DNA from: Thermoplasmatota archaeon
GTDB lineage: Archaea > Thermoplasmatota > Thermoplasmata > Thermoplasmatales > GCA-001856825
Length of the DNA stretch: 52,498 nt
Direction of reading: 5' to 3'
Assembly (NCBI GenBank): GCA_023381415.1
Contig: JAMCUN010000003.1
Location: forward strand, 1-52,498
This document shows positions 15,059-24,449 of the stretch, in pieces. Position numbers and translations under genes: made by a program. Below the pieces are notes generated by a model. That model saw only the letters and a program-made list of their open reading frames with translations. It was not told the origin of the DNA and did not search any database. The number at the start of each line of letters is the position of its first letter. Positions within the stretch are counted from its first letter, which is position 1.

Positions 15059-17533
15059 ATGACGATTAATGGGGATGAAGGGTCCTTAACAGGAGAATAT
15101 TTGGGCCAGCGAAAAGAAAAAGCTGATTCAGTCTTTGGGAAGATTGGAGATGTTTTGTCGGACGAAATTTCATTAAGAATTCTGGGACTTTTGTCACAGA
15201 GACCCCATTTTGTAAAAAATATCGCTCGCATTCTGGATAAACCGGAATCTCGCATTTCTGAAAGGGTTTCTTCCCTCAGAAGACTCGGAATGGTAGACTA
15301 TCACTGGCGTAGGATCGATGGGAAAAATGTAAAGGAGTACTTCATCACCACAAATCGGATAGAGATCTCGTTTTCGTCAGGCAGGCCTATATTTCACGTA
15401 AAGAGGAGGGATTCGGCCACGGTGATTCACGCTCCTGACTTCATTGACTTCACCCCTCCAAGGATTAGCAGATTTGTAGGGAGGAAAGCGGAGCTGAAGG
15501 TATTGGATGAAAAATCCAAAGTATTCATATCTGGCATTTCAGGCATAGGAAAGACTTATGTCATTGCCAAATATGCGAGTGAAACCAATAGACCGGTTTT
15601 CTGGCACGCTATGAGAGAAGTGGACTCACTTGACCATCTACTCTCGAAGATGTCCTCTTTTCTGGAGAGCATAGGAAGGAATAATCTGAGTAGGATGGTA
15701 GCAGTAAGTGCGAGCAGGAGAATGATAGTTGATTATTGTATCTCAGAGTTGAGGAAGACGAAGTCTGTAATATTCTTGGACGACTTCCAGATGTGCAGGG
15801 ATAAGAACATACTGGCCTTCATAAATGACATAAGTCTTTCAGAGCCCAGCCTTAAGGTGATCATCATCTCAAAGGAGAGTACCCCTCCGACCAAAGGGTA
15901 TTACGTCATCAATCTAGGCGGCCTATCTTATGAGGAGTCCCGTCAGCTCCTTCTGGACGCCGGAAAGAAACACGACCCTCAGACAATATCTTCCCTTGGC
16001 GGGTATCCCCTTGCAATTTCACTCATTGGAAGGGTGTCAGAAGAGAAGGTGACGATAGATACATTGACATCTACCCTGGCCAACGAAATAAGAGATGAGC
16101 TAAGCGGCGGGGAGAGAGAGGTTCTACTTGTTTCAGCGGCTTTTCGAGATGCATTTACTACTGAAGAACTGAACTATGCCCTGGACAGAGAGGCTAGAAG
16201 TGACCTTGAGGCTCTTATAAAGAGAGGACTCATATCAGACAGGGGGAAAAGTTATTACGTGCACGAATTTGTTAGGGGGGTTGCCTCCTCGCTGCAACGT
16301 GATCCGAAATCAATCCACGAAAGGCTCGGTCAGTATTATGCATTCGATGAAAATCCCATATCGACAATAGAGGCGATATATCACTTTGGGGAATCTGGAA
16401 ATTCCGACTATCTAATAAAACTCATAAGGGAAAATGCTGCAATCATTGCTGATTCGGGTTTTTCGGAGCCACTTCTTTCTGTCCTGAACCTCCTGTCCAA
16501 GAAGAAGCTTCACCCGATCACCAGAGGATGGATACTCCTGTGGGTAGCCAAGATAGAACAGATGAAGGGCAATTATGTCCTTGCAAAGGATCTGTCAGAA
16601 AAGATAATCGTTATTTCAAGAGGGAAGGACGATGAACTGAACATCAGGGCGAACCTGTGGCTGGGCCAGACGCTCAATGCCCTTGGGAAGAACGAAGAGT
16701 CCCTAGAAATCCTTAAAGGCTCCCTTGCAGCACTTAAGAAAATGAGTGATAAGAAGGACCTTGAAGGAGACATCCTGCTATCGCTGGCCTGGACTTCTGC
16801 CGACCTGGGAATGCTGCCACAGGCACAGGAACTCCTTGCCAGGGCAATTGATGTGTACGAGAAAATGGGTAATATGAGGAACTACTTCTCCGCAACTTTC
16901 TACAGGGGCTACAACAACTATCTCATGGGTAAACTCGTAGAAGGGGTGAAGGACATGGAGGATGCCTACTCCGGTCTCTTTGAAATGAACCGCATCATCA
17001 GTGCTTCAGCGTGCCTGCTTCACGTTTCTTTCGTTTACTGGAGACTAGGAAACACCAGGAGGGCACATCTAATCCTCAACAGGTCTATAGAGATATACAA
17101 GGATCAACATGAAGAATTGGGAGATGAACACCTGCGCCTGTCGCTCTGTTACAGCGCAATTTTCAGCGCATTCGCAGGTAAAATTGAGAAGGCTGAAAAA
17201 ATTTTGAAGGAATTAGGTTCTTTCAGGAGGGGAGATGACGATGTCCTGGCAAATCTTGCGGAAGGATTGGCGAGAGGGATCATTAGTGCACAGAAGAAGG
17301 ACTGGTTAGAATCCGACCGCTACCTGACTTCAGCAGAAAGTGCTGCTGACGTTTATGCGGACCATTACTTCATTTGTGAATCAAAGAAATGGAAGGGTTG
17401 GATGCTGATGAAACAGGGGTTTACCGACAGAGCAATGAAAAAATTTGAGGAGCTAAGGTCGGAATCCTCAAAATTCGGACTTAAAATATTTGAGGATGAC
17501 GTAAGAAGGCTACTCGAAGGCCAGGAAATTTAG
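15059..17533 (+). CDS. STAND-type regulatory ATPase with winged helix and TPR-like repeats
   Basis: An 824-residue multidomain protein. Residues about 25-100 form a winged-helix DNA-binding domain (DEISLRILGLLSQRP...ESRISERVSSLRRLGMVDY). Residues about 135-400 form a P-loop NTPase: FVGRKAELKVLD, Walker A GISGIGKT at 159-166 and Walker B SVIFLDDF at 236-243. From about 430 to the end the sequence is all helical with TPR-like repeats (for example LWLGQTLNALGKNEESLEIL). This is the layout of signal-transducing STAND ATPases, which sense a ligand or partner through the repeats and switch transcription. It stands alone in an AT-rich area; its targets are unknown. The start is leaderless from AATTTTTTAATT at 15026-15037. 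Confidence 0.8.
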   Translation: MTINGDEGSLTGEYLGQRKEKADSVFGKIGDVLSDEISLRILGLLSQRPHFVKNIARILDKPESRISERVSSLRRLGMVDYHWRRIDGKNVKEYFITTNRIEISFSSGRPIFHVKRRDSATVIHAPDFIDFTPPRISRFVGRKAELKVLDEKSKVFISGISGIGKTYVIAKYASETNRPVFWHAMREVDSLDHLLSKMSSFLESIGRNNLSRMVAVSASRRMIVDYCISELRKTKSVIFLDDFQMCRDKNILAFINDISLSEPSLKVIIISKESTPPTKGYYVINLGGLSYEESRQLLLDAGKKHDPQTISSLGGYPLAISLIGRVSEEKVTIDTLTSTLANEIRDELSGGEREVLLVSAAFRDAFTTEELNYALDREARSDLEALIKRGLISDRGKSYYVHEFVRGVASSLQRDPKSIHERLGQYYAFDENPISTIEAIYHFGESGNSDYLIKLIRENAAIIADSGFSEPLLSVLNLLSKKKLHPITRGWILLWVAKIEQMKGNYVLAKDLSEKIIVISRGKDDELNIRANLWLGQTLNALGKNEESLEILKGSLAALKKMSDKKDLEGDILLSLAWTSADLGMLPQAQELLARAIDVYEKMGNMRNYFSATFYRGYNNYLMGKLVEGVKDMEDAYSGLFEMNRIISASACLLHVSFVYWRLGNTRRAHLILNRSIEIYKDQHEELGDEHLRLSLCYSAIFSAFAGKIEKAEKILKELGSFRRGDDDVLANLAEGLARGIISAQKKDWLESDRYLTSAESAADVYADHYFICESKKWKGWMLMKQGFTDRAMKKFEELRSESSKFGLKIFEDDVRRLLEGQEI

Positions 17534-18035
17534 CCAGGTATGTGAAGCGAATCAATCAGGGTTGTGACGGATTGGTATTTCAGACTACTTCCTGCAACTA
17601 GCAAATAGAAAGACAGCACTACCATCCTGACTTTCTCTTGAAGCTGGGATAGAGAATGAGCTCATTTGGATGTATTTCCCTTAGGCAATATTGGTCTTCG
17701 CCTTGTGCTGTACACCATTCAAACAACATTTCTCCTTTCCCATGGAGAACCGTAATCACCTCATGGAGGAAGTATAGGTTTTGAAAAAATCGTAGAATGT
17801 GAAGTCATTTGGACCTTAGATGAATTCTTAATTCCCGGACTTTTTCAATATGTTCTATTTGAATGTAATAGGAATAAGGGGTAGGTTCCTGCTTCATTCT
17901 TAAGCATCGTCGTTTTGATGAAACCTGACCCTCGGCACATCTTTCCTCTGACTTCTTCAGTTATCGTATTATATTACTCTATAGAACATATGAAAACCAA
18001 CGGGGAGAAGAAATGCTCCTTCGTGATAGTGTTTC
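17534..18035. other. Intergenic stretch without recognisable genes
   Basis: About 500 AT-rich bases between two convergent genes. I see no open frame with a plausible product, no tRNA and no repeat array. It continues the compositional character of the tRNA-proximal region, so it may be decayed foreign DNA, but nothing in it proves that. Confidence 0.4.
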
Positions 18036-19334
18036 TCACTCCCTGTGCAACTTTGATGCTGCAGAGAAGGTAAGGCCCTTCTTCGTGAGAATTTCCGCGG
18101 TCCTGTTCAGCGCATCGTGTTTGTCAAGATAGTTGACAAGAAGTTTTGGCATCAATCCCTTGCTTTCGATCTCACTCTTTGGCACGAAATAGTCGAGTAT
18201 ATCGGAGGGGTGATCCCTGGTCACCTCCACTTCTGGGAGTCCTCCCTCGTGCTTGGCCCCAAGGTTCTTGACGTGATCAGCCACCCTTAAGAGCTCATCC
18301 GTCCTGTCGTACGGCTGTATCACGATCCCCCTGTAGGCTTCTGTGACATGATGCTCTAAGCGCATTGTTTCCTCGAATCCTAGCGAGTTACGTACGAAGG
18401 CAGCTTCCTCAAGCGTCTTGCCGTTCACAGAATTTGATAGATTGAGCCCGGTCAGCGGGCTCTTGCCTCTGTCACGGCTGAACATTTTTGCCATCATTAT
18501 GATCCAGAGTACCGAATACGGGTTGTCTGTTCCCATGTAGACTGATATCTTGAACTCTATATCCACACCTAATCTGTAGAGCCAGAATCCGAGGAGTGCA
18601 GTGCCGGGGTTAATTGTCAGGAATTGCGGGATTCCGTATTCCGTATAGTAGTGGAGAACTTCTCTCACCCATTCTATTGCATATTCGTTCGGAACTCCTA
18701 TTCCTCCAAAATAACCTGTCAGTGTGTCCTGTCCTCCAAGGTGGGGGTTGATAGGAAATCCATCAGGTCCCGTCAGTGTTCCCTTGGTGTCTGGAGTCTG
18801 AACGTATGAGCCACCTATGATGTTCATCGCAGCAGAAAGAGCAAGAATATCGCCATCCTCAGTTTGTTCCTTCATAGAGCGTACCCGGATGTACCTGGCA
18901 GGCATCAGCTCCTTCCTTGATAATGCTCGTTTCGCCTCCTCAATGATCCACGGGAAGAAGTTCAATCCGCTTATCTCGAGTGTGACTGGAAACCCATTTT
19001 TGAACTTCATTGACGATGCCTCATTTCCCAATATCCTTCTTCTGTAATCCTGGACATTGATGAACGCTTCTGAATCCGTCTGCCTCTGGAGCCATTCTAA
19101 GTCCTTGACGAATGGTGAATGTACGGCTTCCAGCCTTGACATCAAAACTTCTGTCTTCCCATTTTCCCTTGCCCTTCTGTTGATCTCATCTATCCCTCCA
19201 TAGCTGTCAACGACAGATAACACATCCGTCACAATCGGGTTTTGATCCGATAGCAGAAAGGAGTTGATTTCCCTGATTTTATCCGAATCAATATTTAATT
19301 TGTTTCTTAGATCGTGCAATGTTTCTCCCCTCAA
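18036..19334 (-). CDS. Unrecognised 432-residue soluble protein
   Basis: A long, well-formed soluble protein with no signal peptide or membrane segment that I cannot assign. The central part (residues about 110-340) alternates hydrophobic strands and helices as in a TIM barrel, with conspicuous conserved-looking motifs: GGSYVQTPDTKGT, GGQDTLTGYFGGIG, FLTINPGTALLG, MGTDNPYSVLW and EHHVTEAYRGIVIQPYDR. The clustered Gly, Asp, His and Asn residues suggest an enzyme. The start codon is TTG at 19334 with a TATA-like AAATATTTG at about 19357-19365; a later start cannot be excluded. It is monocistronic. Confidence 0.75.
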   Translation of the reverse strand: MRGETLHDLRNKLNIDSDKIREINSFLLSDQNPIVTDVLSVVDSYGGIDEINRRARENGKTEVLMSRLEAVHSPFVKDLEWLQRQTDSEAFINVQDYRRRILGNEASSMKFKNGFPVTLEISGLNFFPWIIEEAKRALSRKELMPARYIRVRSMKEQTEDGDILALSAAMNIIGGSYVQTPDTKGTLTGPDGFPINPHLGGQDTLTGYFGGIGVPNEYAIEWVREVLHYYTEYGIPQFLTINPGTALLGFWLYRLGVDIEFKISVYMGTDNPYSVLWIIMMAKMFSRDRGKSPLTGLNLSNSVNGKTLEEAAFVRNSLGFEETMRLEHHVTEAYRGIVIQPYDRTDELLRVADHVKNLGAKHEGGLPEVEVTRDHPSDILDYFVPKSEIESKGLMPKLLVNYLDKHDALNRTAEILTKKGLTFSAASKLHRE

Positions 19335-19691
19335 ATGGTATTGCCTAATGGTTCAAATATTTCTCCTGGCGGCTCTGGCGGGGGCTATCAATCATCCCCT
19401 CACTTTTAGGAGAGATCCACTTCTGTCACATGGCAAATAACCAGAATTTCCTTCAATCATAAACCAAGTCTACTTCCACTTCTCCCCTGGATCATCAAAA
19501 TTCTTGCCTGTAAAAGCAGTCCCTCAGAGCCCGGAATAATGGATGCTGTTCCAACTTGTTACTAAATGGTAAAGTGCAATCTCCCTTTCTTTGTCGTTCC
19601 CCTGACTTCCCTGCCTTTGTTTTGATGATGGCAGATAGGGCAATTGTCAGAAGTGATAATTCACCTCTCTGAATCAATTACCACAGGGAGA
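19335..19691. other. Intergenic stretch, 357 bases
   Basis: Apart from the minus-strand promoter of the preceding gene near 19357-19365, I see no supported gene. A 60-codon minus-strand open frame at 19495-19677 has no product-like features. Confidence 0.4.
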
Positions 19692-20195
19692 TTACATCGG
19701 CGATAATGAATCTGTCAGGTTTATCGCATTTGAGTAGTCGAAGTCCTTTATTATTTTGTATATCTGCCTCGTGTCCGTCCTCTCTATCTCTTCCATGTCG
19801 TACAGCTTGTCCAATATGGAAAGATATTCTGTCCTGTTCCTGTATACAGCAAATACAACGAAGTCGATATCTCCACTCACGTTGTAGATAGAAAGTATTC
19901 CAGGTAGCTTCTTGAGTTTCTCCCCGAGGGTCTCCACATAATTCAGGCCGTATTTTCCCCTCACGAGTATCACGACAGGATAGTTCAGGTCGCACTTCTC
20001 GACATTCAATGATGCCCTGATACCTCCCATCAACCCTCTTTCACCCAGTGACTTCTTCCTCTTGCTGATAGCTGAAGCAGAGAATATTCCTATCTTCTTC
20101 CCCAGCTGTGAATTAGACTGAGATGCATCAGTGGCTAGCTGTTTCAGAAGCCTCAGATCGAATATGTCAGGGCCGGAATCCTTTCGCATGCGCAT
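19692..20195 (-). CDS. Lrp/AsnC-family transcription regulator
   Basis: A 167-residue regulator. An N-terminal helix-turn-helix (FDLRLLKQLATDASQSNSQL ... SASAISKRKKSLGERGLM) is followed by the alpha-beta RAM effector-binding domain (GKYGLNYVETLGEKLKKLPG, SGDIDFVVFAVY). Such proteins sense amino acids and act as dimers or octamers. The gene is divergent from the permease/hisD operon, which it probably controls. Three starts are possible (20213, 20195, 20189). I choose 20195 because ATATTTAAG at 20216-20224 lies about 25 bases upstream of it. A related protein is encoded at 48720-49175. Confidence 0.85.
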   Translation of the reverse strand: MRMRKDSGPDIFDLRLLKQLATDASQSNSQLGKKIGIFSASAISKRKKSLGERGLMGGIRASLNVEKCDLNYPVVILVRGKYGLNYVETLGEKLKKLPGILSIYNVSGDIDFVVFAVYRNRTEYLSILDKLYDMEEIERTDTRQIYKIIKDFDYSNAINLTDSLSPM

Positions 20196-20304
20196 AAGAA
20201 CACTAATTTTCAATCATATTTAAGATTAGGGATAATTATTTCTTCTACGACAGTTATTTGACATATAATTTTCCTGAATTGGCACTTTGTACGATTTTTA
20301 AATA

Positions 20305-20317
20305 CCTTTATATAAGA
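20305..20317 (+). promoter_or_regulatory. TATA box of the permease/hisD operon
   Basis: TTTATATAA at 20308-20316 is centred 26 bases before the ATG at 20338, predicting a leaderless transcript. The 140-base gap to the divergent Lrp gene leaves room for regulator binding sites, but no clear palindrome is visible by eye. Confidence 0.6.
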
Positions 20318-20337
20318 TGTGAAATATGTAGCAAATT

Positions 20338-21765
20338 ATGGCTGTTGAAGGTTCTAACAACCAGCTCAGGAAGAATGCTGGAGGCCTCTGGCTAGGGGTT
20401 TTCCAAAGCCTGTCTTTTGTCGCCCCTGCCGCAACTGCAGCATCTTTCTACGTAGTTGAAGCGGGAATACTCGGTGCTTCACTGCCGATCACCTACGTAA
20501 TAGCGGTGATAGGCGTACTGTCGGCGATGTACATGAACTACTCGTTCTCCAAGAGGATCTCACATGCGGGTGGTTACTACTCCTTCATTAGGGCAGGGTT
20601 CGGTTCCAGAACTGGGATTTTTGCATCATGGCTCTATCTATTCAATCTTCTAGGCGCTGTTAGCGGTTTCTCGATATTATTTTTCGCGGGGGTCCTGTGG
20701 CCAATTGTTCCCGGGCTTTCCTCCAATCCTCTCGGATGGATTCCGCTGATGTTCATACCCTTCCTCATTATCACGATCCTACTGCTAAGCGGTCTTCGAC
20801 CTTCCCTTTTCTATACCATGATCGGAGGTGTCCTGGAGATAATTTTCCTCGTTGTGATTTCAATAATAATCATCGTAAAGGTTGGACCTTCCAACTCCGT
20901 CCTCCCGTTCACCTTTACCGGCCACAGCTTCAGTCAGGTTGGCCTGGCCACAGTGTATGCAATCCTTGGATACGTTGGAGTGGGATCTGTTATCACCCTC
21001 TCTGAGGAGATGAAGCAGCCAAAGAAAACGGTGCCGAAAGCCATCCTCATCGCAATAGGAATGGCTGCTCTGGCCTACATTATGAGCACATACGCATTCA
21101 CAGTCGGATGGGGGATCAACAATATGTCGAATTTTGCTTCGACTTCAAACCCGGGCTTCGTCGTTGTAGCGAAGTACGGAGGGCCCGTTGCTGCTACGAT
21201 ATTCATCATCCTCACTCTGAACAGCTTTATCTCTAATGGGATAGCGGAAGGGAACGCCCTCAGCAGGACCGGCTTCGCAATGTCCAGGGACTCTGTGGTT
21301 TTCCCAAAGGGACTTTCCCTGGTGGGGAAGAAAACAGGTGCACCGTACAAGGTGATCATTGTTGAAATGATTCTTGTCGTAATAATTGCGTTAGTTGGCG
21401 GCCTGATATGGGGGCCATTCACCGCTGCAGCAGTGATAACCACAATGAACGGAGCTTCCCTGTACGTCGTCCACATAATAGCGAACTTCTCCCTTCCCGT
21501 TTGGGGCAAGAGGACACTCAAGGCCAAGGTTAAGGAAATTCTGCCGTTTGCAATCTTCCCGCTTGTCGCGACTTTCGTTTACGCTTTCGCAATATACGGT
21601 GTGTTCATCCCAATTCCAACCTATCCTCTCAACGTTGCTTCTTACTGGCTAGTCGCGATAATATTGAGTGGCATTGCGGTAGCGGTAGTGATTGGAAGGT
21701 ACAGGAAGAAGGAAGACCTCGATAAAGTCGGCATGGAAGTAGTAACTTCCGAACAGCTTCAGTGA
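20338..21765 (+). CDS. APC-superfamily amino-acid permease
   Basis: A 475-residue membrane transporter with about 12 helices. The first helix contains the broken-helix pattern of the APC superfamily (GVFQSLSFVAPAATAASFY), and ITLSEEMKQPKKTVPKAI after TM6 is the usual amphipathic loop. It should import an amino acid or amine by proton or cation symport; the substrate is unknown. It is followed after 4 bases by a histidinol-dehydrogenase-family gene and is divergent from an Lrp regulator, which suggests uptake of the dehydrogenase's substrate. Confidence 0.9.
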   Translation: MAVEGSNNQLRKNAGGLWLGVFQSLSFVAPAATAASFYVVEAGILGASLPITYVIAVIGVLSAMYMNYSFSKRISHAGGYYSFIRAGFGSRTGIFASWLYLFNLLGAVSGFSILFFAGVLWPIVPGLSSNPLGWIPLMFIPFLIITILLLSGLRPSLFYTMIGGVLEIIFLVVISIIIIVKVGPSNSVLPFTFTGHSFSQVGLATVYAILGYVGVGSVITLSEEMKQPKKTVPKAILIAIGMAALAYIMSTYAFTVGWGINNMSNFASTSNPGFVVVAKYGGPVAATIFIILTLNSFISNGIAEGNALSRTGFAMSRDSVVFPKGLSLVGKKTGAPYKVIIVEMILVVIIALVGGLIWGPFTAAAVITTMNGASLYVVHIIANFSLPVWGKRTLKAKVKEILPFAIFPLVATFVYAFAIYGVFIPIPTYPLNVASYWLVAIILSGIAVAVVIGRYRKKEDLDKVGMEVVTSEQLQ

Positions 21766-21769
21766 TATC

Positions 21770-23053
21770 ATGGCGTGCAGAGAATTGAAGAAAGAGAAAC
21801 CAGAAACAGAAGGGGAAGAAAGGGAACTTAGGACATTCGTCTCCGATGTTATTTCAGCAGTGAAGAGGAAAGGGGACTCTGCGCTGAGGGAATATACGAT
21901 GAAGTTTGACGGGGTGAATCTCGACTCGGTGGTGATGTCAAAGAGGAAGATAGCTTCCATCCTGAAGAAAGTTACCCCTGAAACAAAGGAGCTGGTAGAC
22001 ACAAACATCAGGAGGATCAAGAAATTCGCTGAGTTCCAGCTGTCCATGTACAGGAATATGGTGCTCGAGGTTGACGATGGCGGGACAACGCTGGGACAAA
22101 AGATAGTACCGATAGAATCCGTAGGGGTATACGTTCCGGCAGGAAGATTCCCCCTTCTGTCTTCAGCCCTCATGGGTATAGTCCCTGCAAAGGTTGCAGG
22201 TGTAAAACGCATAGTTGCATCGACTCCTCCCGGAAAGGGTAGGCCAGATCCTGCAGTTCTGTACGGGATAGTGAAGGCAGGAGCTGACGAGATAATGACT
22301 GTCGGAGGAGCTCAGGCAATTGCAGCAATGACATACGGTACAGAGAGCATAAAGGGTGTTGACAAGATAGTGGGACCGGGGAACAAGTATGTCAACGAGG
22401 CAAAGAGACAGGTGTTCGGTAAGGTTGGTATCGACCTGCTAGCCGGGCCCAGCGAAGTTCTGGTGCTGGCCGACGGATCTGCAGACCTGAACAAAGTGGT
22501 TTACGACCTTCTTGCGCAGGCTGAACATGACGTCGCGGCCAGGTCATGCCTTGTCACCACGTCGAGGACACTTGCAAGGAAATCTCTTGACGGGATGGAA
22601 GGGTTCATCGATTCGCTCGACACGAGGGAGATCCTGAAGGTATCTTGGAGGGACAAGGGTTCAGTGGTGCTGTGCGACAGCCTGGACGAAGCAGTTGATT
22701 ATGCGAACTCCTATGCTCCGGAGCACCTTGAAGTCCACCTGTCAAAGGAGTCAGAGAAAGTAGCGTTTCGTGAACTCAGGAATTTCGGCTCCCTGTTCCT
22801 GAATGAGGATACTCCAGTTGTGTTCTCAGACAAGCTCATAGGCACCAACCATACCCTCCCCACGAACAGAGCAGCCAGATATACGGGAGGACTGTCTGTT
22901 GGTTCCTACCTCAAGATCCTCACTTACCAGAAGGTGAAGAAAAGGAAGGCGAGGGAGTACCTTTCCAAGAGGGCGCATAGGCAAAGCATAAAAGAAGGAT
23001 TGGCCGGTCATGCTCATTCCGCCTTCCTCAGGATGGGCAGGGGGGAGAAGTAA
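21770..23053 (+). CDS. hisD: Histidinol-dehydrogenase-family protein
   Basis: A 427-residue zinc-dependent NAD-linked dehydrogenase. Histidinol dehydrogenase oxidises L-histidinol in two steps to histidine. Expected residues are in place by motif alignment: metal ligands Q250 and H253 (LLAQAEHDVA), D354 (VFSDKLIG) and H414, catalytic E318-H319 (YAPEHLEV) and H361 (GTNHTLPT). VGPGNKYVNEAKR is also typical. No other his gene is nearby, and it is in an operon with a permease next to an Lrp regulator. It may therefore be a paralogue oxidising an imported amino alcohol instead of a biosynthetic HisD. Confidence 0.9.
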   Translation: MACRELKKEKPETEGEERELRTFVSDVISAVKRKGDSALREYTMKFDGVNLDSVVMSKRKIASILKKVTPETKELVDTNIRRIKKFAEFQLSMYRNMVLEVDDGGTTLGQKIVPIESVGVYVPAGRFPLLSSALMGIVPAKVAGVKRIVASTPPGKGRPDPAVLYGIVKAGADEIMTVGGAQAIAAMTYGTESIKGVDKIVGPGNKYVNEAKRQVFGKVGIDLLAGPSEVLVLADGSADLNKVVYDLLAQAEHDVAARSCLVTTSRTLARKSLDGMEGFIDSLDTREILKVSWRDKGSVVLCDSLDEAVDYANSYAPEHLEVHLSKESEKVAFRELRNFGSLFLNEDTPVVFSDKLIGTNHTLPTNRAARYTGGLSVGSYLKILTYQKVKKRKAREYLSKRAHRQSIKEGLAGHAHSAFLRMGRGEK

Positions 23054-23083
23054 AGAATCTAATTGATCCAACCCTGGAGGACG

Positions 23084-23118
23084 GGTATTTTACTTTTCAT
23101 TATTTCTGAATTTTCTTA
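23084..23118 (+). terminator. U-rich terminator after hisD
   Basis: About 30 bases after the hisD stop the plus strand becomes T-rich in several runs (TATTTTACTTTTCATTATTTC...TTTTCTT), the pattern used for archaeal transcription termination. Confidence 0.4.
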
Positions 23119-23168
23119 AGGTGATACATCTCTAAAAATTTATATATCCACATTTTGCATAACCCTCA

Positions 23169-23693
23169 ATGAACTCCGACAACAACCTATACAGTGCAAT
23201 ACTATCCACAAGGAAAGCTTCTGACGATGGCTCACTGGTGGTTTACAACCTTACAAAGGGGATAGATTTTTCAAATCCTAAGAAGGTCGCAGATGCCCTC
23301 TCCACAGTTTTCTTCGAAAATGATGCAACAAAATGGTTCAAGGTTACAGGTGACCACATAGAATTCTTGCCAAAGTACAAGGTCCGGGTGCTGCTTTCTG
23401 AAGAACACAGCAAATTGATGACAGAAACTGTGAATGATTTCCTGAGGGACCTGAAGGAGAAAGAGGTCTCCAAAAAATTTTCAAACCAGATTGGCGATAT
23501 ATCTACAAACGAAGAGAAGATGAGAACTGCTGTCGGATTGGCTGCTATTGGGTCATTCCTGAACAAGCCGTTCCAGAGAAAGGACGATAAGATTGAGATT
23601 GAGGACCAGATATTCACCGAAATGCTTGGATCCCTTGAAGTCAGGACACCGAGCGATCAAGACCTCATAGACTGGGAGAACCTTCCAATCTGA
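23169..23693 (+). CDS. Hypothetical soluble protein, 174 residues
   Basis: A soluble mixed alpha/beta protein of unknown family. It has no signal peptide, membrane helix, or Cys or His cluster. A strong TATA box (TTTATATAT at 23139-23147) lies 26 bases before the ATG, so it is an independent, leaderless and probably well expressed gene. The N-terminal 100 residues look like a small alpha-beta domain, and the rest is mainly helical and charged. I cannot assign a function. Confidence 0.7.
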   Translation: MNSDNNLYSAILSTRKASDDGSLVVYNLTKGIDFSNPKKVADALSTVFFENDATKWFKVTGDHIEFLPKYKVRVLLSEEHSKLMTETVNDFLRDLKEKEVSKKFSNQIGDISTNEEKMRTAVGLAAIGSFLNKPFQRKDDKIEIEDQIFTEMLGSLEVRTPSDQDLIDWENLPI

Positions 23694-23795
23694 CCTGGGG
23701 CAATATACGCTATTTTAATTCTCAGGCTGGGCTCTGAAGGTGAGACCTGGCTGCCTGCAATACGACATTGCTCAGCCGTACAGACCTGAGGGTCG

Positions 23796-24449
23796 CTATA
23801 CTATGTCCAGGACTTCGGAAAGATTTCTGACTGAGATTGCAGGTTTGGCTTCAGGACCTGGCATCTCCCCATACCTGTTGACCCATATGGTCTTGAATCC
23901 GAGTTCTGAGGCAGGGATGATATCGTGATACAGGCTGCCTGCAATATGAACCACGTCATCCTTGCTGATGTCATATCTTCTCAGAAGCTCCAACCAGTGG
24001 TCTTTGCGTGGCTTGTAGGATCTTACGTCTTCCGCCGTTATATATCCATCAACATCAAGCCCGCTTTCCTCGATTGTCTCCTCGAGCAGAGCGCGGTCCA
24101 CGTTTGACAGTATGATCCTCCTGTACCCCCTGAGCCCAAGTTCATTCAGGGTTGACCTTGTGTCACTGAACGCAGGCCATTTCACAATGCTTCTGGCAAA
24201 CGCTTTCGCATCTACAATTGATGGTTTCAGGTCAAGTTCCCTTGCAAGCTTGAGAAAAGTGGAAGACAACACTTCACTGTAGCTTGAGTATCCGGACTCT
24301 TCTTCTGCTTCCAGTGAAACGTACCTTCCGAAAATGTCATAGTCGCTCGTGTTTGTGAAATGTGAGAACGATCTGAAATTCTCAATTATCCCCTTTCTCC
24401 AATCTATGAGCGTACCGTAACAATCGAACGTGAGATACTTCTCTCTCAT
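23796..24449 (-). CDS. HAD-superfamily hydrolase
   Basis: A 217-residue phosphatase- or dehalogenase-type hydrolase. Motif I is LTFDCYGTLIDW, with nucleophile Asp; motif II is RRIILSNVD; the motif III lysine lies in RSYKPRKDHW; motif IV is VHIAGSLYHDIIPA. An alpha-helical cap sits between motifs I and II. The DCYGT form is that of the haloacid dehalogenase-like subgroup, whose members are mostly phosphatases in archaea. The start at 24449 is preferred over an upstream in-frame ATG at 24491: a TATA-like element at about 24470-24478 fits, and motif I then lies at the N-terminus as usual. Confidence 0.85.
   Translation of the reverse strand: MREKYLTFDCYGTLIDWRKGIIENFRSFSHFTNTSDYDIFGRYVSLEAEEESGYSSYSEVLSSTFLKLARELDLKPSIVDAKAFARSIVKWPAFSDTRSTLNELGLRGYRRIILSNVDRALLEETIEESGLDVDGYITAEDVRSYKPRKDHWLELLRRYDISKDDVVHIAGSLYHDIIPASELGFKTIWVNRYGEMPGPEAKPAISVRNLSEVLDIV

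Noticed and set aside
21770-23053. Reading the hisD gene as evidence of a histidine biosynthesis operon
   Set aside because: No other his gene is in the window; the operon partner is a permease.
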